From Flavobacteriales bacterium UBA4110 (GTDB taxonomy: Bacteria > Bacteroidota > Bacteroidia > Flavobacteriales > Weeksellaceae): 64,000 nucleotides of DNA. Of the stretch, positions 9,169 to 16,175 are shown one piece after another. The notes under the pieces were generated by a model. It worked only from the letters and a program-made list of their open reading frames with translations, did not search any database and was not told the origin of the DNA. The stretch covers positions 13,741 to 77,740 of the forward strand of contig DFXK01000004.1 of assembly GCA_002383165.1 (NCBI GenBank), given 5' to 3'. Both the position numbers and the translations under genes were made by a program. Numbering within the stretch: position 1 is the first letter of the stretch; the number at the start of each line of letters is the position of its first letter.

Positions 9169-9795
9169 ATGAAAAAACTATTATTAGTTGGTGCGGTTGC
9201 ACTTTTCGGAGCTATGAACGCTCAGACTGAAAAAGGATCTTGGGTAATTGGTGGTTCAACTACTTTAGGCTTTAACAGCTTGAATACAACTTATAAGTAT
9301 CAAGGCCAATCTACAGATGGACCAAAGGTTTCTACTATTACTATTACGCCGTCTGTTGGATACTTTGTAATCGATAAATTGGCCATCGGTCTAGATTTAG
9401 GTTTTACTTCAATTACTACAAAAGAAGAGGATGTATATATGAATACTACATATACATACAAAAATACTATTTCTACTTTTTCAGTTTTGCCGACAGCTAC
9501 ATATTATTTCAAATCAGGGTCTAATGTTTTACCATATTTAGGTGCTGGTATTGGCTACTCTAGCTCAAAAACTAAAGATTCTTCTTCAGCAAGTAGTAAT
9601 ACATCAGAAGAAAGTATTGGTGGTTTTGCTTGGAAAGCAAAAGGAGGAGTAACTTTTTTATTATCTCCATCAATAGGGTTAGATTTAGGTCTTTCTTATA
9701 TGGCTAATTACGGAAAATTAGATAGCAATGAAGATGTGAAGGTTAATACTGGAACATTAGGTGTTAATGCTGGTATTTCAGTTTTCTTAAAATAA
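9169..9795 (+). CDS. Outer membrane beta-barrel protein
   Basis: The 208-residue product has a signal peptide (MKKLLLVGAVALFGAMNAQ) followed by alternating beta strands such as GSWVIGGSTTLGF, VGYFVIDKLAIGLDLGF, FSVLPTATYYF, LPYLGAGIGYS and IGLDLGLSYMANYG, ending in an aromatic-poor strand ISVFLK. This is the pattern of the small OmpA/OmpX-like beta-barrels abundant in Flavobacteriia. No peptidoglycan-binding domain is present. Function beyond an outer-membrane barrel is not visible. It has its own consensus promoter and a bidirectional terminator. Confidence 0.8.
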   Translation: MKKLLLVGAVALFGAMNAQTEKGSWVIGGSTTLGFNSLNTTYKYQGQSTDGPKVSTITITPSVGYFVIDKLAIGLDLGFTSITTKEEDVYMNTTYTYKNTISTFSVLPTATYYFKSGSNVLPYLGAGIGYSSSKTKDSSSASSNTSEESIGGFAWKAKGGVTFLLSPSIGLDLGLSYMANYGKLDSNEDVKVNTGTLGVNAGISVFLK

Positions 9796-9815
9796 TTAAG
9801 CTTAGAAAATAAAAC

Positions 9816-9845
9816 AAAAAACCTCGCAACTCGCGAGGTTTTTTT
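9816..9845. terminator. Bidirectional terminator between convergent genes
   Basis: Stem AAAAACCTCGC (9817-9827) with GCGAGGTTTTT (9833-9843), loop AACTC, with A-run on the left and T-run on the right. It serves the barrel gene on the plus strand and overlaps the stop codon of the minus-strand DUF1343 gene at 9844. Confidence 0.85.
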
Positions 9846-11040
9846 AGTTTTGATAGACAATATATTTCAGCCTTATTTTTTCAAAATTTTCTAAATCTTT
9901 TTTCCAACTGTCTTTGATTTCTTTTTCAGATTTTCCTGCTATAATTTGTTTTCTCAGTTCGTCGCTACCGGCTAATTTGTCAAAAAACAAATTCTTCAAA
10001 AAGAAATCCTGAGCAGGATTTTTATAAGCTTTGTAAGATTTCAACAGCCATTCTAAATTTAATTCTCGTAAGTCTTGAGAATGTTGACTGAGATTTTCTC
10101 CAAAACATAATTTTCCATTCAGGAAAGGGTCTTTTGCGCCTTCTGTTGGTTTTGGAGTGAATTGATACTGAAAATCTTTTGTCCAAGGACTTCCATAGAT
10201 TTGAAATGGTAAATACGTTCCACGTCCAACAGATACCTGAGTTCCTTCAAAAAAGCAAAGGCTTGGATAGAGGTTGATGGATTTATCATTTGGAAGATTA
10301 GGAGAAGGTTTATCAGAAACACGATATCGTTTTTGTTTGTGATAATTCAGCATCGGGATCAACGTATATTTTGCAGTCGCTCCGTTTTTTAGCCAATTTT
10401 CACCATTAACCATTTTACCATATTCACCAATTGTGAGCCCGTACACTACAGGAACATTATGAAGCCCAACAAAACTTTTCCATTCATTACGCATCATTGG
10501 TCCGTCTGTGTAGCCGTCGTGTGGATTTGGCCTGTCCAAAACGATCACTTCGACATTATGTTCGGCAGCCGCTTCCATAATATACGACAAAGTTGAAATG
10601 TATGTGTAAAATCTTACGCCAACATCCTGAATATCAAATAAAATAATATCAGCACCTTTCAGGTACTCTGGTTTTGGCTTTTTATTATCTCCATATAAGG
10701 AAACAATTGGTAAACCAGTTTTGCTGTCAGTTCCATTTTTAACGTGTTCCCCGGCATCTGCAGTTCCCCGGAAGCCGTGTTCGGGAGCAAAAATAGATTT
10801 GATTTTTACATTGTTTTCAACTAAAAAATCAACCAGATGTTTTTTGTTATTTAGAAGACTCGTTTGGTTGGCGGCTACAATTACATTTTTATTTTTGAGT
10901 AGCGGAAGATAAAGTTCCGGTCTGTCTGCAGCAGTTTTAAAACAGTCTTCAGATTGATTTTGGGACTTAATAAATGGTATTGAACCAAAATAAATTAGCA
11001 AGATAAAAACTAAAGTTTTATTTTTGAAGCTTAAAATCAT
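9844..11040 (-). CDS. DUF1343 protein, NamZ-like exo-beta-N-acetylmuramidase
   Basis: DUF1343 proteins include NamZ, an exo-lytic N-acetylmuramidase that releases MurNAc from peptidoglycan fragments. The 398-residue product has a signal peptide (MILSFKNKTLVFILLIYFGS...KSQ) and the family's conserved segments: VAANQTSLL, IFAPEHGFRG, LPIVSLYG, ILFDIQDVGVRFYTYISTL, VLDRPNPH and VSVGRGTYLPFQ. It is expected in the periplasm, in cell-wall recycling. I start at ATG 11040, which begins the signal peptide. The start lies next to the start of the divergent permease gene (see findings). Confidence 0.85.
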   Translation of the reverse strand: MILSFKNKTLVFILLIYFGSIPFIKSQNQSEDCFKTAADRPELYLPLLKNKNVIVAANQTSLLNNKKHLVDFLVENNVKIKSIFAPEHGFRGTADAGEHVKNGTDSKTGLPIVSLYGDNKKPKPEYLKGADIILFDIQDVGVRFYTYISTLSYIMEAAAEHNVEVIVLDRPNPHDGYTDGPMMRNEWKSFVGLHNVPVVYGLTIGEYGKMVNGENWLKNGATAKYTLIPMLNYHKQKRYRVSDKPSPNLPNDKSINLYPSLCFFEGTQVSVGRGTYLPFQIYGSPWTKDFQYQFTPKPTEGAKDPFLNGKLCFGENLSQHSQDLRELNLEWLLKSYKAYKNPAQDFFLKNLFFDKLAGSDELRKQIIAGKSEKEIKDSWKKDLENFEKIRLKYIVYQN

Positions 11041-11044
11041 TGAT

Positions 11045-12274
11045 TTGAAATTTCCGTTATATTTCTCTAAAAAAATAGCGTTTTCCAAAGATAACAAAAA
11101 TAATCTCTCCAAGGTGATTGTCTATATCGGCAGGTTGTCTGTTGCATTGGGCATCATTGTGTCGCTGATTACCATTTCCACTGGTCTTGGTTCCAAAAAA
11201 GCAATTGAGGACAGGATTTCTAACTTCAGTGGCGATATTTCCGTGAAGTCCACACGTTCTAATTCTTCCTACAACACATCAATCCTAGACACCAATGGAT
11301 TAGATAAAAAGGCTATAAAGAGTGTTCCAGGTGTTGCCGGATTGCAGTCTTATGCAGCAGTCAGTGGAATCCTGAGAACGGAAAACAACTTCGCAGGCGT
11401 TATTCTGAAAGGTGTAGGAAAAGACTTTGATAAGTCCAGATTCGAGCCATTTATGATACAAGGCTCTATTCCTGATTACAAAGAAGATGGTTATAAAAAT
11501 GAGATCATTCTTTCTGAAAAGATAGCTTCTGATTTAGCACTAAAAACTAGTGACAGCATTGTTGCGATTTTTTCCAAAGAAGATCAGAAACCGATTTACA
11601 GAAAATTTCTGATTAAAGGGATTTATAAGACGGATATAAAATTAGTGGATGATCTGTACATTATTGGAGATATCAACCATGTCCGTAAAGTTCTGAATAT
11701 GAACGAAAAGGAAGTTGGTGGACTGGATGTTTTTCTGGAAGATACGGATCAGATTGCTGATGTTTTCCCGAAGATTGAAAAATACATCGGGTATAAAAAT
11801 TATGCCGAGAAAGTAACCGAAAAATATCCTCAGATTCTGGACTGGGTTAATATTTTTAATCAGAATATATCATTGATTATCACGATTATGCTGTTAGTAG
11901 TAGTCATTAACATCGTCATGGTTTTGCTGATTCTCATCATCGAAAGAACTAACTCCATCGGACTTCTCAAAACTTTCGGAGCCACGAACGGACAGATAAG
12001 ATCAATATTTATCAATTATACTTTGATGATTATGATTCCCGGTTTACTGGCCGGAAACATCATCGGGATTGGTTTGCTGTTGATTCAGAAATATACAGGC
12101 ATCATCAAACTAGATCCGGAAAATTACTTTATCAGTACGGTTCCCGTAGATCTTAATCCAATTTACATTATATCAGTTTCTGTAGGTATTTTTATTGTGT
12201 CTGGGATTGCTATGATTTTGCCAAGTTACCTGATCAGTAGGATTTCGCCTTTGAAAGCCATTAAGTATAGCTAA
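11045..12274 (+). CDS. ABC transporter permease, FtsX/MacB/LolE type
   Basis: The 409-residue protein has the MacB/LolC-E architecture: one membrane helix near the N-terminus (SVALGIIVSLITISTGLG), a large periplasmic domain (about residues 50-275), and three C-terminal helices (SLIITIMLLVVVINIVMVLLI, MIMIPGLLAGNIIGIGLLLI, IISVSVGIFIVSGIAMIL). The cytoplasmic loop IIERTNSIGLLKTFGATNGQIR contacts the ATPase. Such permeases extract lipoproteins or drive mechanotransmission. No ATPase gene is adjacent. No ATG fits; TTG 11045 (MKFPLYFSKKIAF) matches the family's N-terminus, and TTG 11024 is the alternative. Confidence 0.85.
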   Translation: MKFPLYFSKKIAFSKDNKNNLSKVIVYIGRLSVALGIIVSLITISTGLGSKKAIEDRISNFSGDISVKSTRSNSSYNTSILDTNGLDKKAIKSVPGVAGLQSYAAVSGILRTENNFAGVILKGVGKDFDKSRFEPFMIQGSIPDYKEDGYKNEIILSEKIASDLALKTSDSIVAIFSKEDQKPIYRKFLIKGIYKTDIKLVDDLYIIGDINHVRKVLNMNEKEVGGLDVFLEDTDQIADVFPKIEKYIGYKNYAEKVTEKYPQILDWVNIFNQNISLIITIMLLVVVINIVMVLLILIIERTNSIGLLKTFGATNGQIRSIFINYTLMIMIPGLLAGNIIGIGLLLIQKYTGIIKLDPENYFISTVPVDLNPIYIISVSVGIFIVSGIAMILPSYLISRISPLKAIKYS

Positions 12275-12294
12275 TTTTTAATCAAGAAAACAGA

Positions 12295-12900
12295 ATGATA
12301 CTAAAGAATCTCAACTATCCGCTGGATTTTAAATTTAAAATTACCACATTGGCGAGCGATTTCAACATTACGGACAGAAACGGAAATCACGTTGCGTACG
12401 TTCGTCAGAAAATGTTCAGGCTGAAGGAAGATGTTATTGTTTTTAGCGATGAAAGCAGAACTAAAGAACTATTTAACATCAAGGCAAATCAATGGATCGA
12501 TTTTAACGCATCTTATATGATGACAGATCTGCTTACGGGTAAAAAGTTCGGAAGTTTGGCGAGAAAAGGGGTTCGTTCTATCTGGAAAGCGAGATATGAT
12601 ATCATTGATGAGAAGGACGAGCCAATATATCAGATTAATGAAGATAATGGCTGGATCAAAGTTTTTGACAGCTTTCTCGGAGAAATTCCAATTTTGGGAA
12701 TGCTGACAGGTTATTTTCTGAATCCTTCTTATACCGTGAAAGATAATGCGGGCAAAGAATATTTTAGACTGAAAAAAATGCCATCTTTAGTAGGGAGAAG
12801 GTTTCAATTAGAAAGATTAATTGATATCGATGACGAAGATGAATCTTTGGTTGTTTTGAGTTTTTTAATGATGGTTCTTCTTGAAAGAGCAAGAGGATAA
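12295..12900 (+). CDS. LURP-one-related (LOR) / scramblase-fold protein
   Basis: This 201-residue cytoplasmic protein resembles the LURP-one-related family, a Tubby/phospholipid-scramblase-like beta-barrel fold around a central hydrophobic helix. It shows the repeated pattern DFKFKITTLASDFNITDRNG, VRQKMFRLKEDVIVFSDE, a middle strand set FGSLARKGVRSIWKARYDI, and SYTVKDNAGKEYFRLKKMPS, then a C-terminal hydrophobic helix (LVVLSFLMMVLLERARG). The family's function in bacteria is poorly known. It follows the permease by 20 bases and may be cotranscribed with it. Family call is from pattern recall only. Confidence 0.65.
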   Translation: MILKNLNYPLDFKFKITTLASDFNITDRNGNHVAYVRQKMFRLKEDVIVFSDESRTKELFNIKANQWIDFNASYMMTDLLTGKKFGSLARKGVRSIWKARYDIIDEKDEPIYQINEDNGWIKVFDSFLGEIPILGMLTGYFLNPSYTVKDNAGKEYFRLKKMPSLVGRRFQLERLIDIDDEDESLVVLSFLMMVLLERARG

Positions 12901-12944
12901 TCATTTTAGAAAAATTTAAGGTAACTTTTTAGAAAATTAAGAAT

Positions 12945-13928
12945 ATGAAATATTACAATAATATAGTTGAAACTATTGGTAACACGCCGTTGGTTAAAAT
13001 TAACAAAGTTTTAGGAGATGATTTTCCAGCTTTGGTTTTGGCAAAAGTAGAAACTACAAATCCGGGAAATTCCGTGAAAGACAGAATGGCGCTTAAAATG
13101 ATTGAAGACGCCGAAAAAGACGGTCGGCTGAAGCCGGGCGGAACCATTATTGAAGGGACTTCGGGAAATACAGGAATGGGTCTTGCTCTGGTTGCAATTC
13201 AGAAGGGCTATAAATGCATCTTCGTAACCAACTCCAAGCAGTCTAAAGAAAAATGTGACATCCTCCGAGCTGTTGGAGCAGAAGTGATCGTATGTCCAAC
13301 AGATGTTAAGCCTACGGACCCGCGCTCGTATTATTCTACAGCTAAAAGATTAACACAAGAAACCGAAAATGCTTGGTATGTGAATCAATATGATAATTTG
13401 TCCAACAGACAAGCGCATTATGAAAGCACAGCGCCAGAAATCTGGGAGCAGACCGAAGGAAAATTGACGCATTTCGTAGCTGGTGCCGGTACAGGCGGAA
13501 CAGTAACTGGTTGTGGAACATTTTTCAAAGAGAAAAACCCGAATATCAAAGTCATTGGCGTTGATACTTATGGTTCGATTTTGAAAGAAATCCACGAGAC
13601 GGGAGAGATTCATCTGGATCACGCGTACACTTATGTCACAGAAGGCATTGGAGAAGATATTCTTCCTGAGAATTATGATATGAGCGTCATCGATCATTTC
13701 GAGAAAGTGACTGATAAAGACGGCGCAATCTATGCAAGAAAACTGGCAAAAGAAGAAGGAATCTTCTGTGGTTATTCTGCGGGAAGTGCAATGTCTGCTT
13801 TGGTTCAGATGAAGGACCAATTTACAAAAGACGACGTGATTGTCGTTCTTCTTCACGACCACGGAAGCCGTTATGTGGGGAAAATCTACAATGATGAATG
13901 GATGAAGGAAATGGGTTGGCTGGATTAA
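12945..13928 (+). CDS. cysM: PLP-dependent cysteine synthase family protein
   Basis: Cysteine synthases replace the acetyl (or phospho) group of an activated serine with sulfide. The 327-residue product has the fold-type II signature: the PLP lysine Lys45 in NPGNSVKDR, the substrate-binding loop GTSGNTG, the phosphate-binding glycine loop GAGTGGTVTG, and the C-terminal GYSAGSAMSAL. Length fits CysK/CysM; cystathionine-beta-synthase-like activity without a CBS domain is an alternative. It is last before a bidirectional terminator, convergent with the cyanophycin-degradation genes. Confidence 0.88.
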   Translation: MKYYNNIVETIGNTPLVKINKVLGDDFPALVLAKVETTNPGNSVKDRMALKMIEDAEKDGRLKPGGTIIEGTSGNTGMGLALVAIQKGYKCIFVTNSKQSKEKCDILRAVGAEVIVCPTDVKPTDPRSYYSTAKRLTQETENAWYVNQYDNLSNRQAHYESTAPEIWEQTEGKLTHFVAGAGTGGTVTGCGTFFKEKNPNIKVIGVDTYGSILKEIHETGEIHLDHAYTYVTEGIGEDILPENYDMSVIDHFEKVTDKDGAIYARKLAKEEGIFCGYSAGSAMSALVQMKDQFTKDDVIVVLLHDHGSRYVGKIYNDEWMKEMGWLD

Positions 13929-13956
13929 TAATTATGAATTGTTAATTATAAATTAT

Positions 13957-13991
13957 AAAAAAACCGCTGTCGAGAGATAGTGGTTTTTTTA
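13957..13991. terminator. Bidirectional terminator between cysM and the isoaspartyl peptidase gene
   Basis: Stem AAACCGCTGTC (13961-13971) with GATAGTGGTTT containing two G-T pairs, then T7. An A-run precedes the stem, so it can work on both strands for the convergent genes. Confidence 0.75.
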
Positions 13992-14013
13992 TTGGTTTAT
14001 TAGTAAAAATAGA

Positions 14014-14856
14014 TTATTCAAAAATCTCAAAATCCACTCCATCAAAACTCGCAAAAACCATCGTGGGATAAGAATCCTGATGGAAAATATTTCCTTCAGA
14101 ATCAATTCCGATTGCACCTGCAAAACCGTCAATTTCTTTCAGTTCTTCAAAGGTTCTGTCAAAAGCATTTTGCAGGGTTAAGCCGTCCGTTACGCGGGTT
14201 ACAATTTTTGCTGCAGTTGCATTGCTCACGATATCTTCGCCAACACCCGTACAGCTTACCGCGCAGAATTTGTTAGCAAAATTCCCTGCAACAGTCGCCG
14301 AATCAGAGATTCTTCCCGGGATTTCAAAACCCTTTCCACCAGTTGAAGTTGCAACCGCCAGTTTTCCGTGTTTGTCAATGGCGACAGCTCCAACAGTTCC
14401 TTTTCCTCCGTTTTTTAGTTTCTCTTCGTATTCTTTTCTTCTTTGAGGAATTTCTGTAGAGAAATTTTCGAAACCATTTTTGGTAGCATAAATTTTTGCA
14501 CCATTTCCACCTAAAACTCGGTCGTCTTCTTTCATCAATTCTTTGGCAACAAAAATCGGATTTTTCACATCCTGAATATTAATTACGCCGCTCATTTTCT
14601 GAGTTTCGCCGTTCATAATCGCAGCGCTCATTCGGATAATACCATCACTTTGGATTTGCGAACCAATTCCGGCATTGTACAACTCATCATCTTCCAAAAG
14701 TGAAACAGCATATGCCACCGTATCAAAAGCTGAATTATCTTTTAAAAATTCGTAAGATTTTTTCGCAATGTCTTTCAGTGAGTTTTGTTTAGCCAATTTC
14801 ACTTCATTGCTTTGACTACTTTCTGAGAAAAATCCGCCGTGGATGATTATTTTCAT
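14014..14856 (-). CDS. iaaA: Isoaspartyl peptidase / L-asparaginase (Ntn hydrolase)
   Basis: Plant-type asparaginases hydrolyse beta-aspartyl dipeptides and asparagine; in cyanophycin users they split the beta-Asp-Arg dipeptides left by cyanophycinase. The 280-residue precursor has the autoprocessing site before Thr154 (GKGTVGAVA), the second threonine-containing GG motif (ATSTGG), and SCTGVGEDI near the substrate loop. There is no signal peptide, so the activity should be cytoplasmic. It lies 10 bases downstream of the cyanophycinase gene on the same strand, which fixes its likely job. It is somewhat shorter than the ~310-residue E. coli enzyme. Confidence 0.92.
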   Translation of the reverse strand: MKIIIHGGFFSESSQSNEVKLAKQNSLKDIAKKSYEFLKDNSAFDTVAYAVSLLEDDELYNAGIGSQIQSDGIIRMSAAIMNGETQKMSGVINIQDVKNPIFVAKELMKEDDRVLGGNGAKIYATKNGFENFSTEIPQRRKEYEEKLKNGGKGTVGAVAIDKHGKLAVATSTGGKGFEIPGRISDSATVAGNFANKFCAVSCTGVGEDIVSNATAAKIVTRVTDGLTLQNAFDRTFEELKEIDGFAGAIGIDSEGNIFHQDSYPTMVFASFDGVDFEIFE

Positions 14857-14866
14857 TGGTCGTTAT

Positions 14867-15763
14867 TTAGTTATCAGCGCTCACTTGCGGAATAGGATTG
14901 TATTGGGAATTAACAATCGTCATTTCTCTGGTTTTCAAATTGAATGTATCATTCATAGAAAGTACATCCACAATCAGGTTTTTAATAGAAATTGGTTGAC
15001 CCAATTCTACATTGGTTAAGTTCGTATCTTTAATCTGAAGTCCATCTACCAAAATCACAAGACCAGAGCCAATCGCTGTCATTGTATCTTCTTCAATGAA
15101 CAAACCGGTGTCTTCTCCAAGACCAATTCCTAACGTTCTAGGATTATTCACAACAGCTTGAAACAATCTTCCAATTCTTCCTCGTTGTACAAAATGGGTA
15201 TCAATAATCACATTTTCTATAAAGCCAAGTCCTTGTGTTGTTTTGATTTCGCCTTTCAAAAGCGCTTCAGAGCTGGAACCTTGATAAATCATATTTTCCG
15301 ACGCTGCAGCAGCTCCCGCAGAAGTTCCTGCGTAGATAAAATCTTCCGTTTGATATTTAGTTAAAATCGCATCGTGAAATCTCGTTCCTCCAAGAATCGA
15401 AGTTAAACGCAGTTGGTCGCCACCTGTGAACATCACCACATCGGCAGCATTGGCTCTTGCTACAATCGCATCACTATTAGCTTGTTCACGATTTTGGATA
15501 TCAAGAATATTACAATTTTTTGCACCAAGATATTCAAATGCTTTTTTATATTCGGGACCTACGATGTCAGGGATTTGAGATGCGGTCGTAATCACTTCAA
15601 TGACAGAATCTTCTTTCAGCTTAGATTCATCAATAATCTTTCTGAGGATTCCGCGTTCAAAAAAGTTAAGATTTTTTTCAACATTTTGGTCAAAACTGGT
15701 CTCTGTAAAACTACCTTTGTTCACAGCGCCTCCAATGATGACTAGTTTTCCTTTTGATTTCAT
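14867..15763 (-). CDS. cphB: Cyanophycinase
   Basis: Cyanophycinase is an exopeptidase of the S51 serine peptidase family that cuts cyanophycin into beta-Asp-Arg dipeptides. The 298-residue protein has the nucleophile Ser148 in GTSAGAAAAS, the preceding FTGGDQLRL motif, the EVITTASQIPD stretch, and the conserved IDTHFVQRGRIGRLFQAV and GIGLGEDTGLFIE segments. No signal peptide, so it is the intracellular type. It is the promoter-proximal gene of a two-gene unit with iaaA, divergent from cphA. Confidence 0.94.
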   Translation of the reverse strand: MKSKGKLVIIGGAVNKGSFTETSFDQNVEKNLNFFERGILRKIIDESKLKEDSVIEVITTASQIPDIVGPEYKKAFEYLGAKNCNILDIQNREQANSDAIVARANAADVVMFTGGDQLRLTSILGGTRFHDAILTKYQTEDFIYAGTSAGAAAASENMIYQGSSSEALLKGEIKTTQGLGFIENVIIDTHFVQRGRIGRLFQAVVNNPRTLGIGLGEDTGLFIEEDTMTAIGSGLVILVDGLQIKDTNLTNVELGQPISIKNLIVDVLSMNDTFNLKTREMTIVNSQYNPIPQVSADN

Positions 15764-16175
15764 ATTAACAAAAATAATAAATCATTACAGAATAAACCTC
15801 ATATCAAACGCTTAAAAATCCACAAAACTCATTTAAACTTTTAATAATTAAGGACTTATTTCCGAAAACAATACTTGTTGATTAATGAATTGTTAACTAT
15901 TTTGAGGAATTAATAATATATTTGTTTTATAACCCAATAATTATTTTCGATTTTTCTTGATTTTACATTATCTTTGATAAAATAGAGAATAAGAATTTAC
16001 AAATTAGCAAGCCTTTTTGATTTTACATTTTAATTCGGCATGAGATTTGGGCAGCTTTATCCGCCCTCCGTTCCCGCTATTTTTATTTTTATCAAAAATA
16101 AAAATGAGCTCCACTCAGGTCGGGCTGCGTGCAATTCTGTGTAAAATTATAGGTTAAAAAGCCGTGAAATAGAAT
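15764..16175. promoter_or_regulatory. Divergent control region between cphB and cphA, with an intergenic repeat
   Basis: The 412-base gap is AT-rich. For cphA there is TATCTTTG at 15969-15976 with a TTTC about 20 bases upstream, and a second candidate TATATTTG at 15917-15924. Positions about 16032-16140 hold a dispersed flavobacterial repeat containing GGGCAGCTTTATCCGCC, a small palindrome ATTTTTATTTTT/AAAAATAAAAAT, and GGTCGGGCTGCGTGC. That repeat lies between the promoter candidates and the cphA start, so it would be transcribed as part of the leader. Confidence 0.5.
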
